The notes under the pieces: model-generated
The model's database searches: none
Told to the model about the DNA's origin: nothing
The model's input: the letters and a program-made list of their open reading frames with translations, nothing else
Made by a program: the position numbers and the translations under genes
Shown here: positions 1 through 4,615 of the stretch, in pieces
How positions within the stretch are numbered: position 1 is the stretch's first letter
How the letters are laid out: each line of letters begins with the position of its first letter
Assembly: GCA_028823075.1 (NCBI GenBank)
Contig: JAPKCE010000176.1
Coordinates: 1 to 5,177 of the forward strand
DNA length: 5,177 bases
Origin: Myxococcota bacterium
GTDB taxonomy: Bacteria > Myxococcota > UBA4151
Direction of reading: 5' to 3'

Positions 1-2
1 CG

Positions 3-148
3 CTGCCGCAACAGGATTATCTTACATTCATCTGTTACCAAAATGGCTATCGGCGCTTTATTTGCTCGTGAAGGAAAAGGGGCTCCTCGATCAAGAGGAT
101 ATTGCTCCGCGCATCTCGCGTCTTCGTACCGAGATTAGCCCCCGTTGA
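3..148 (+). pseudogene. 3' remnant of a nitrile hydratase beta N-terminal-like (or activator-like) gene, frameshifted
   Basis: The gene is cut by the window edge and appears broken. From base 3 one frame reads LPQQDYLTFICYQ. Just after the A-run at 40-43 the family match continues one frame back as WLSALYLLVKEKGLLDQED and runs to a TGA at 146-148. Restoring one base gives DYLTFICYQKWLSALYLL, which closely parallels DYMSFSYYQKWLAAIRIL in the first operon subunit at 790-1101. The DNA also aligns there (TTACCAAAATGG against TTACCAGAAATGG), with one base missing. The segment covers the conserved YYxxWL helix and the C-terminal tail of nitrile hydratase beta N-domains. The same helix occurs in nitrile hydratase activators such as P15K-type proteins, so which of the two this was cannot be decided. 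A sequencing error in the A-run, or an intact gene in the second frame alone, are alternatives. Its end overlaps the end of the convergent terC relic. Confidence 0.6.
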
Positions 149-695
149 GAGCTGCTAGGACATCCCAACCACCACCCCGAATCACACGCCCGGCAACGAT
201 TGGGATTACAAAAAGGCTGACATAGGCGATCCATCTTAATCGGTCGAGCGCCTTGGCAATGATGACGACCGCGGCGCCCATCATTGCGACCGAAAGGATC
301 AACCCGACCGCCAGAATCTTTGGGTGCTCTTAGGCTGCGCCGGAGACGGCGAGTCCGCTGTCCAGCTGTATCGACACATCGGCTGCGATGATCGGGATAG
401 TCGCTTGTCGGAATGTTTAGTTCGGCACCCCGCCGTCGTCTTCGCGCCCTCGAGAACAAGCTGGCCGATGATTGCCATCAGTTGGCTGGCGACGCGCGCA
501 AAACTGATTCGAAGGACGGTTGCTGCGGCGATCCCGACGAGGATTGCTTTGCCGTGTTGCGCGGCGGGCAACTCATTCTCCGTCACCCCCCACTGCGATT
601 GCCTTGTTTCCGGCCGGGACAATGTCGATGGGGATTACCCTCGTAAGAGCCGTGAGCGCTTCGACTGAGACATCGAGTAACCAAAAACCCCATTT
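135..695 (-). pseudogene. Decayed TerC-family integral membrane protein gene
   Basis: Three minus-strand segments in changing frames rebuild one TerC-family (YjbE/YkoY-like) membrane protein. Segment 1 (about 692-592) reads FWLLDVSVEALTALTRVIPI then DIVPAGNKAIAVG, matching the first helix with its usual AGDNA metal-site motif degraded to AGNKA. The frame changes at the C-run 586-591. Segment 2 (about 586-443) holds GKAILVGIAAATVLRISFA and VASQLMAIIG. Segment 3 (about 416-138) reads TFRQATIPIIAADVSIQLDS, then GLAVSGAA, a TAA stop (330-332), EHPKILAVGLILSVAMMGAA and DRLRWIAYV, ending at TAA (135-137). A second TAA lies at 417-419 just before TFRQ, and the usual loop between segments 2 and 3 seems largely lost. 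Two frame breaks, two stops and damaged acidic motifs make this a true pseudogene. TerC proteins are multi-helix inner-membrane proteins linked to metal (Mn) handling. The ancestral start is not identifiable. Confidence 0.8.
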
Positions 696-789
696 TGATA
701 TTGGTGTTTCCCCATATGTGTGAGGAGCGGGCGCTCCTGCCAAAACGATCTGTGCGGGACAATTGACGTTTTCAGCCCAAACCCTTGTA
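696..789 (+). other. Leader region of the nitrile hydratase-like operon
   Basis: This stretch lies between the 5' end of the terC relic and the first operon gene, so the operon promoter should be here or inside the relic. I see no convincing -35/-10 pair: TTGATA at 695-700 has no good -10 at the right distance. A GAGGAG-like purine stretch at 722-727 is too far from any start to be a ribosome binding site for the downstream gene. A TTG codon at 763 is in frame with the downstream gene, preceded by GGGA at 756-759. Confidence 0.3.
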
Positions 790-1101
790 ATGCGTCGCAT
801 GCCAAGACCTCATGATTTGGGCGGCAAGGACTTTGGCCCAGTCAACCAACGAGACCACGTACGAAGTGAGTGGGATAATCGTGTCGACGCGGTGCTTAAA
901 CTGATGCTCGACGGCCGCCGGTTTCGTGTCGACGAGCTGCGGCGCGCGATCGAATCCCTCACGGAGCGTGATTACATGTCGTTTAGCTATTACCAGAAAT
1001 GGTTAGCTGCAATCCGGATTTTGATCGTTGAGAAGGAACTGCTGTCCGAAGAAGAGATCGGCGCTCGCCTTGACCAGTTGCGGCAAAAGGTATCCGCGTG
1101 A
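790..1101 (+). CDS. Nitrile hydratase family, beta N-terminal-domain subunit (thiocyanate hydrolase beta / ScnB-like)
   Basis: This 103-residue protein corresponds only to the N-terminal half of a bacterial nitrile hydratase beta subunit, as in thiocyanate hydrolase beta. Visible family features are RPHDLGG (residues 6-12; NHase beta usually starts with HDLGG or HDMGG), Trp28, DELRRAIE (48-55) and YYQKWLAA (67-74). By analogy with NHase betaArg52/56, Arg51 or Arg52 should reach the oxidised cysteines of the metal claw in the partner alpha-like subunit. No signal peptide or membrane segment is present, so it should be cytosolic and part of a hetero-oligomer with the next two products. The start is uncertain: ATG at 790 and 799 and TTG at 763 are all in frame, and none has a good Shine-Dalgarno sequence. 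ATG 790 was chosen because homology begins within a few residues. The stop overlaps the next start (GTGA, 1098-1101). The N-terminal extension of classical ScnB, as I recall it, is absent. Confidence 0.85.
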   Translation: MRRMPRPHDLGGKDFGPVNQRDHVRSEWDNRVDAVLKLMLDGRRFRVDELRRAIESLTERDYMSFSYYQKWLAAIRILIVEKELLSEEEIGARLDQLRQKVSA

Positions 1102-1382
1102 GCAACGCCTTCAAGGTCGGACAGCGCGTGCTGGTGAAGGACGGGGATCCGCCTGGCCACATTCGGACGCCATTTTTTTTGCGGGGTAAGTCGGGCGTCG
1201 TGGAGACGATTCACGGTGAATTCCGGAACCCGGAGGAGCTCGCCTACGGCAAGGAAGGTCTTCCCAAAAAACCACTTTATCTCGTTCGCTTTTTGCAGAC
1301 GGAGGTCTGGGTCGACTATCGCGGCGCGCCAGGTGATACCGTAAGCGCGGACATCTATGAACATTGGCTTGACGCGGAGTAG
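1098..1382 (+). CDS. Nitrile hydratase family, beta C-terminal-domain subunit (thiocyanate hydrolase alpha / ScnA-like)
   Basis: This 94-residue protein matches the C-terminal SH3-like barrel of nitrile hydratase beta, encoded separately. Motifs are FKVGQRVLV (5-13), GHIRTP (20-25, usually GHTRxP), LRGKSGVV (28-35, usually YVRGKxGxV), PLYLVRF (59-65), EVW (69-71) and a final ADIYEHWL (84-91, the family's VDLWExYLE). Arg23 or Arg29 should take the place of the conserved second beta arginine (betaArg141/157 of NHases) that contacts the cysteine sulfenate of the metal centre. It starts with GTG overlapping the previous TGA by four bases, with AAAAGG (1085-1090) seven bases upstream as its ribosome binding site, so translation is probably coupled. 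Expected partners are the preceding and following products. Its length and its position between an N-domain gene and an alpha-like gene match ScnA of thiocyanate hydrolase; other three-subunit nitrile hydratases also split beta. Confidence 0.87.
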   Translation: MSNAFKVGQRVLVKDGDPPGHIRTPFFLRGKSGVVETIHGEFRNPEELAYGKEGLPKKPLYLVRFLQTEVWVDYRGAPGDTVSADIYEHWLDAE

Positions 1383-1391
1383 TGAGGACGA

Positions 1392-2027
1392 ATGGCCCAT
1401 CATCACGACCATGACCACGACGATCACGCCCCTATTGAAGAGGGCAAGGCGCCGTCGGAATTCGATCTTCTCGAACAGGCGATTCGTGAACTCTTGATCG
1501 AGAAGAATGTATTTAGCGCTGACGACCTGCGGCGCCAGGTCGACCGGACAGATAGCGTTAGCCCCGCGGACGGCGCCAAGGTTGTGGCTAAAGCTTGGTC
1601 GGACCCGGCGTTCAAAGCGCAGCTTCTGTCTGATCCAAAGACCGCGATCGAGGCACTAGGATATGATGTCGGGCCGGCACCGAATCTCGTTGTTCTCGAA
1701 AATACTGCTGCGCTCCATCACGTCGTCGTTTGCACACTGTGTTCGTGTTACCCGCGGGTCCTGCTTGGACCACCGCCGGATTGGTACAAGAGTAAAGAAT
1801 ACCGAGGGCGGGTTGTCATCGATCCGCGGGGCGTTCTGACCGAATTCGGGACCCAACTTGATGACGCGGTCGAGATCAAAGTCGTCGATTCGACCGCAGA
1901 TATGCGGTACCTGGTCCTCCCGCCGCGGCCCGCGGACACGGAGGGCATGAGCGAGGAGAAACTCGCTACTCTTGTGACTCGGGATTGCATGGTCGGGGTG
2001 ACGTTCCCTGACAGCCCGAGCAACTAA
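1392..2027 (+). CDS. Cobalt-type nitrile hydratase alpha-like subunit (thiocyanate hydrolase gamma / ScnC-like)
   Basis: This 211-residue protein is the metal-binding catalytic subunit. The claw VCTLCSC (113-119) supplies Cys114, Cys117, Ser118 and Cys119; in this family the second and third cysteines are oxidised after translation. Thr after the first Cys is typical of cobalt enzymes (Ser in iron enzymes). Other family marks are GAKVVAKAWSDPAFKAQLL (61-79), LVVLENT (99-105), WYKSKEYRGRVV (131-142), PRGVL (145-149), RYLVLPPRP (172-180), TEGMSEE (183-189) and VTRDCMVGV (195-203). Tyr120-Pro121 is followed by Arg122, where ordinary NHases have Trp; from memory, thiocyanate hydrolase has Arg here (gammaArg136). 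The N-terminus is rich in His and Asp (3-12), a possible cobalt-handling tail. GAGGA (1384-1388) lies three bases before the ATG, a short spacing; the gap to the previous gene is 9 bases. Reaction: hydration of a nitrile to an amide, or of thiocyanate to carbonyl sulfide and ammonia. Confidence 0.93.
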   Translation: MAHHHDHDHDDHAPIEEGKAPSEFDLLEQAIRELLIEKNVFSADDLRRQVDRTDSVSPADGAKVVAKAWSDPAFKAQLLSDPKTAIEALGYDVGPAPNLVVLENTAALHHVVVCTLCSCYPRVLLGPPPDWYKSKEYRGRVVIDPRGVLTEFGTQLDDAVEIKVVDSTADMRYLVLPPRPADTEGMSEEKLATLVTRDCMVGVTFPDSPSN

Positions 2028-2040
2028 GGCAGTTTCCGCC

Positions 2041-2751
2041 GTGGGAAACGACGTCCGCGTCAAAATGGGCGACGGCGCCGAAATGGCGGCCCTATTCAGC
2101 GCGGCGTCACTGAATCCGGCACCCGGGATGTTGGTCCTCCACGAAATATTCGGCATGACGGACTTCATTCGGTCGCGATTGCCGCTGTTCAATGCGCAGG
2201 GCTACACGGCAATGGCGCCGGACCTCTACCATCGGATAAGTCCGGGTGTGTCGTACGACTATGCGGGGACCGATTGGGAGCGCGCATTCGCGACTCGCAA
2301 CAGTTTGGACGATGATTTGGCAGTCAAGGATATCGGCGTCGCAGTTGAAGCGCTGGCGGCCCGACCGGAATGCAACGGTGACGTTGTTGTTGTGGGGTAC
2401 TGCCTAGGGGGCCTGCTGGCACTCCTCTCTGCCGCGCGTTTGAAGGTGTTAGCGAATATCTGCTTTCACGGTGTGCGGCTAGAGAAGCACCTCATCGAGG
2501 CCAAAAATATTCGCGGACCCTTCCAGATTCATTTTCCGGCGCTCGACAAGTATGCGTCGCCAGCAGTAGGTGCCAGCGTCAAAGCCGCGCTTCCGATTGG
2601 CGCAGACATCGAGTGTCACGACTACCCCGAGGCAGATCACGGGTTCAGTCGCGAAGGTCAGCCGGTTTTCAATGCTGCGGCGACGGCGCAAGCCCACACC
2701 GCCATGTTTAATTTCATCGCTCGCGTGACGCGACAAGGAGTAGGCCCGTGA
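2041..2751 (+). CDS. Dienelactone hydrolase family protein (alpha/beta hydrolase)
   Basis: This 236-residue alpha/beta hydrolase belongs to the dienelactone hydrolase (DLH) family. The nucleophile is Cys121 in GYCLGG (119-124), the acid Asp169 in FPALDKYASP (165-174) and the base His200 in ADHGFS (198-203). Spacings of 48 and 31 residues equal those of the classical enzyme (Cys123, Asp171, His202), and HEIFG (34-38) supplies the expected Glu35 beside the nucleophile. The active site is therefore complete, and the length is normal for the family. It is probably cytosolic, as no signal peptide is seen. DLH-type enzymes open lactones or cleave small esters and related carbonyl compounds; the substrate cannot be named here and a chlorocatechol role is not implied, since no ring-cleavage genes are present. 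It starts with GTG 13 bases after the alpha-like subunit, with a weak AAGG (2027-2030), and overlaps the next gene by four bases. Confidence 0.92.
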   Translation: MGNDVRVKMGDGAEMAALFSAASLNPAPGMLVLHEIFGMTDFIRSRLPLFNAQGYTAMAPDLYHRISPGVSYDYAGTDWERAFATRNSLDDDLAVKDIGVAVEALAARPECNGDVVVVGYCLGGLLALLSAARLKVLANICFHGVRLEKHLIEAKNIRGPFQIHFPALDKYASPAVGASVKAALPIGADIECHDYPEADHGFSREGQPVFNAAATAQAHTAMFNFIARVTRQGVGP

Positions 2752-3533
2752 TCCCAGACCCAGCCGCCATTGATTTTAGCCGTTTAGGCCCCGGGCCCGA
2801 CGCTCATGTGGTCGTTGCCGGCGGGTGCGGCGGAATCGGCCGTGCCGTTGTTAAAGCCTGCCTTGCGACCGGCACCCGAACCACCGTGCTGGACCTTAAG
2901 GCGTCGCATGATCGCCATCCGACGCCGAACGAGGCGGCCTTTGTGGCGATCGATGCGCACAGCGAAGCGTCGATCATCGCGGCCTACCAACAAGTGAAAG
3001 AAGCCGGTGAGATCGACGCACTTATCAACCTCGTGGGCTACCGTGACGACCTAACTCCGGTCGTCGAACGGGATGCCGGATCATGGGATGACATTGTCTC
3101 GGGCAACTTGCGCTCAGCGTTTCTAATTTGCCGTTACGCGTTGCCGCACATGGCGGAAGGCAGCACGATTGTGAATGTTTCATCTGGCTTAGCGGTGCGT
3201 GTTTTGCCGGGATACGCGCCTTATTCCGCTGCCAAAGCCGGGGTAATTGCGTTGACGAAGGGTATAGCCGTCGAAAATGCACCTCGTGTGCGCGCAAATG
3301 CGGTCGCGCCCGCTGCCGTCAAAACGGCATTCCTCGCTGGAGGTACCGGCCGGGTAGACGAAGAGGATGGTGACTGGGATGGCGCGTTCAGCGGTTACAT
3401 AAAATCCATACCGTTGGATCGACTGGCCGTTGCTGAGGACATTGTTGGGCCAATTCTTTTTCTTGCGGGTCCCGCCTCTTGCTTCATGACCGGCCAAGTC
3501 CTCTATGTGAACGGTGGCGGTCTTACACCTTAA
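2748..3533 (+). CDS. Short-chain dehydrogenase/reductase (SDR) family oxidoreductase
   Basis: This 261-residue classical SDR has a Rossmann glycine motif AGGCGGIG (24-31, family TGxxxGIG), Asp49 at the end of beta-2 (favouring NAD(H) over NADP(H)), NLVG (94-97, a variant of NNAG), Asn120, catalytic Ser146 in VNVSSG, and Tyr159/Lys163 in PYSAAK. The C-terminus has the usual MTGQVLYVNGG (247-257). The catalytic tetrad looks complete, so it should be an active, cytosolic, NAD-dependent alcohol/ketone oxidoreductase; the substrate is unknown. A GTG start overlaps the previous TGA (GTGA, 2748-2751) with a good AAGGAG (2735-2740) seven bases upstream, which fixes the start. It is the last operon gene: 431 bases without a gene follow. 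The Val in NLVG, where Ala is usual, may alter the substrate side of the cofactor pocket. As the enzyme sits with a hydratase and a hydrolase, it may oxidise an alcohol released by, or made before, those steps (inference). Confidence 0.93.
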   Translation: MIPDPAAIDFSRLGPGPDAHVVVAGGCGGIGRAVVKACLATGTRTTVLDLKASHDRHPTPNEAAFVAIDAHSEASIIAAYQQVKEAGEIDALINLVGYRDDLTPVVERDAGSWDDIVSGNLRSAFLICRYALPHMAEGSTIVNVSSGLAVRVLPGYAPYSAAKAGVIALTKGIAVENAPRVRANAVAPAAVKTAFLAGGTGRVDEEDGDWDGAFSGYIKSIPLDRLAVAEDIVGPILFLAGPASCFMTGQVLYVNGGGLTP

Positions 3534-3640
3534 CTTGCCTGATAAGACATTGAATTTTAAGGAATTTTCACGCTAAAGCACCCGTCGAGTCGAACAGGTG
3601 TTGCGCGATAGACAAACCAATCAAGCCATCATCTAGGTTA

Positions 3641-3664
3641 TTGTGCTCCTAACACGAAGCACAA
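3641..3664 (+). other. Hairpin-forming inverted repeat
   Basis: TTGTGCT (3641-3647) and AGCACAA (3658-3664) form a 7-bp stem with a 10-base loop. No T-run follows, so it is not an intrinsic terminator by itself. ACACGA in the loop (3652-3657) is also complementary to TCGTGT (3671-3676), giving an alternative pairing. It could mark the end of the operon transcript (3' stabiliser) or be a protein site; its function is unknown. Confidence 0.35.
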
Positions 3665-3746
3665 AGGTCGTCGTGTCCTCGCAAGTCTAAGTCGACTATC
3701 CGGTTGCATTGTCGCAATCAAATCATGTGACCACGCACTTCAAATC

Positions 3747-3887
3747 AACGAGTCCAAGTTATGATCTTCTTGGGTCGGGGTGAGTCGACTAATGAGTCCA
3801 AGGACTCACGCAGCGTCGCTTCTTAACGAGTCCTTATAGCGCTTGGTTTTTTTGCAGTGACTATTGAATCAAAGTTTTGTACGATTC
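3747..3887. promoter_or_regulatory. Cluster of seven GANTC (CcrM-type) sites with repeated GAGTCCA words
   Basis: GANTC occurs at 3750, 3782, 3794, 3803, 3828, 3866 and 3883 (with one more at 3587). Chance predicts about one per 256 bases. Five of the seven are GAGTC and one GACTC; AACGAGTCC occurs at 3747 and 3825 and GAGTCCAAG at 3750 and 3794, so the words extend beyond the methylase core. AGTCGACTA occurs at 3690 and 3783. GANTC is methylated by CcrM in alphaproteobacteria and can tie promoter activity to the cell cycle. The extended repeats could equally be operators for an unknown regulator. The cluster sits 80-220 bases upstream of the histone-like gene. Confidence 0.45.
3793..3808. 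repeat. Perfect inverted repeat TGAGTCC-AA-GGACTCA
   Basis: Two perfect 7-base arms are separated by two bases, the form expected of a dimeric regulator's operator rather than an RNA hairpin. The right half can also pair with other copies: GTGAGTC (3780-3786) with GACTCAC (3803-3809), and AAGGACTC (3800-3807) with GAGTCCTT (3828-3835). Mutually exclusive pairings are therefore possible if the region is transcribed. Confidence 0.5.
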
Positions 3888-3894
3888 CGCGCAC

Positions 3895-3924
3895 TTGCAC
3901 GTAAATTAGTCAGTCTCGTGTTAA
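3895..3924 (+). promoter_or_regulatory. Possible sigma-70-type promoter of the histone-like gene
   Basis: TTGCAC (3895-3900) and TGTTAA (3919-3924) are spaced by 18 bases and lie about 40 bases before the start codon, directly upstream of an AT-rich stretch. Both boxes are imperfect, so this is a weak call. TTGTAC (3877-3882) is a competing -35. Confidence 0.3.
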
Positions 3925-3953
3925 GAAACTTGTCTTTAATTAAGAACCATAAT

Positions 3954-3959
3954 GGAGGG
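3954..3959 (+). promoter_or_regulatory. Ribosome binding site of the histone-like gene
   Basis: GGAGGG lies five bases before the ATG at 3965. It is the strongest Shine-Dalgarno sequence in the window and sets the reading direction of this repetitive gene, whose opposite strand also carries a long open frame. Confidence 0.75.
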
Positions 3960-3964
3960 TTCTA

Positions 3965-4465
3965 ATGGCGAAAGTCGCAGCCCTGGCAGCTAAAAGAAAA
4001 TCCGCTAAGCGGAAACCTGCTGCCAAGAAGAAGAAGTCCGCAGCCCGGAAAAAACCGGCGGCTAAAAAGTCAGCGGTACGGAGGAATACTCGGAAAGCGG
4101 CAGCCAAAAAGACAGCTAAACGGAAGGCCCCAAAGAAAAAGGCCGCCAAGAAGAAGGTAGTCAAGAAGAAGGCTACTAAGAAGAAGGCTACTAAGAAGAA
4201 GGCTACTAAGAAGAAGGTAGCCAAGAAGAAAGCCGCGAAGCGGAAAGCGCCAAAGCGGAAGGCAGCCAAAAAGAAGGCCGCTAAGAAGAAAGCCCCGAAG
4301 CGGAAAGCAGCCAAGAAAAAGGCCGCTAAAAAGAAAACCGCAAAGCGGAAGGCCCCAAAGCGGAAGGCAGCCAAAAAGAAGGCAGCCAAGCGGAAGGCCC
4401 CTAAGAGAAAAGCCGCAAAGAAGGCGCCGAAACGGAAAGTGCGCCGGAAAGCAAAAAAAAAGTAG
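3965..4465 (+). CDS. Lys/Ala-rich histone H1-like DNA-binding protein
   Basis: This 166-residue protein is made almost only of Lys, Ala, Arg and Pro, with a few Val, Thr and Ser; it has no acidic, aromatic (Phe/Tyr/Trp) or Cys residues. After MAKVAALAAK it consists of loosely periodic five-residue units, KKKAA, KKKAT and KRKAP, including three perfect KKKAT units at 67-81; it ends in RRKAKKK. No folded domain is recognisable. The composition is that of histone H1 tails and of bacterial H1-like proteins (chlamydial Hc2, Bordetella BpH1, the AlgP tail), so non-specific binding to DNA or RNA in the nucleoid is the likely role. The extreme charge means the protein should be disordered when free. 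It has its own strong ribosome binding site, a long upstream regulatory region and a strong terminator downstream, so it is probably monocistronic. No partner gene adjoins. Confidence 0.88.
   Translation: MAKVAALAAKRKSAKRKPAAKKKKSAARKKPAAKKSAVRRNTRKAAAKKTAKRKAPKKKAAKKKVVKKKATKKKATKKKATKKKVAKKKAAKRKAPKRKAAKKKAAKKKAPKRKAAKKKAAKKKTAKRKAPKRKAAKKKAAKRKAPKRKAAKKAPKRKVRRKAKKK
4163..4207 (+). repeat. Three perfect 15-bp tandem repeats inside the histone-like gene
   Basis: AAGAAGAAGGCTACT occurs three times without mismatch (4163-4177, 4178-4192, 4193-4207), each encoding KKKAT. Related 15-base units continue after it (AAGAAGAAGGTAGCC at 4208-4222, then AAGAAGAAAGCCGCG). Degenerate units fill most of 4113-4440. 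Since 15 is a multiple of three, gain or loss of units keeps the frame. Confidence 0.9.
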
Positions 4466-4550
4466 CTAAGTCTACGACGCTGCGCGCGTCGCCCTCCGAC
4501 ATTGTTGTTTATGACAGGTTCGGGCGGCGGCGTGGCGGCGACTAGAACAT

Positions 4551-4565
4551 CGCAGCCAGGCTGCG
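4551..4565 (+). repeat. Small hairpin CGCAGC-CAG-GCTGCG
   Basis: A 6-bp perfect stem with a 3-base loop sits just before the main terminator. It has no T-run of its own. Another 6-bp stem, CGACGC/GCGTCG, lies at 4475-4491 soon after the histone-like stop codon. Confidence 0.4.
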
Positions 4566-4568
4566 ACA

Positions 4569-4600
4569 AAGGGCGGTCCATTGGACCGCCCTTGTTTTTT
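4569..4600 (+). terminator. Rho-independent terminator between convergent genes
   Basis: AAGGGCGGTCC (4569-4579) pairs perfectly with GGACCGCCCTT (4583-4593) across a 3-base loop, followed by G and six T (4595-4600). This ends the + strand transcript of the histone-like gene. On the minus strand the stem is followed by only three T, so it is a weaker terminator for the YdcZ-like gene, whose stop codon lies just beside it. Confidence 0.9.
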
Positions 4601-4615
4601 GCCTCGGTGGCAGTT

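Larger units (their letters stand above)
3534..3964 (+). other. Intergenic region upstream of the histone-like gene
   Basis: No gene is supported in these 431 bases; all frames are short and family-less. The base composition is visibly more AT-rich than the flanking operon. It contains a direct repeat GAATTTT (3551-3557 and 3561-3567 region), an imperfectly placed hairpin at 3641-3664, a dense cluster of GANTC sites and GAGTC inverted repeats at 3747-3887, a T-run at 3847-3853, and a possible promoter and clear ribosome binding site for the next gene. No canonical terminator is seen directly after the SDR gene, so the operon transcript may run into this region. An undiscovered small RNA is possible but I cannot support one. 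Confidence 0.5.

Noticed and set aside
39..46. Programmed -1 frameshift at the A-run in the left-edge gene
   Set aside because: The sequence is not a canonical slippery heptamer and the run is only four A, so a deletion or sequencing error is simpler.
695..720. TTGATA as a -35 box for the operon
   Set aside because: There is no acceptable -10 box at 16-18 bases; CATATG and TATGTG lie too close.
324..723. Several + strand open frames over the terC relic
   Set aside because: The minus strand rebuilds TerC with matching motifs in three pieces; the + strand frames have no recognisable content and arise from decayed DNA.
1656..2192. Minus-strand open frame across the alpha-like and DLH genes
   Set aside because: It is antisense to two clearly conserved genes and has no family features.
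3800..3853. Terminator from AAGGACTC/GAGTCCTT plus the T-run at 3847-3853
   Set aside because: The loop is 20 bases and the T-run begins about 12 bases after the stem, so the geometry is not that of an intrinsic terminator.
4163..4440. CRISPR-like repeat array
   Set aside because: The 15-bp units are contiguous without spacers and encode protein in frame.
3940..4581. Long minus-strand open frame, rich in Phe, Ala and Leu, opposite the histone-like gene
   Set aside because: It is the antisense of AAG/AAA/GCC-type codons, giving monotonous FFLAAF repeats with no family match, and the + strand has a strong ribosome binding site and terminator.
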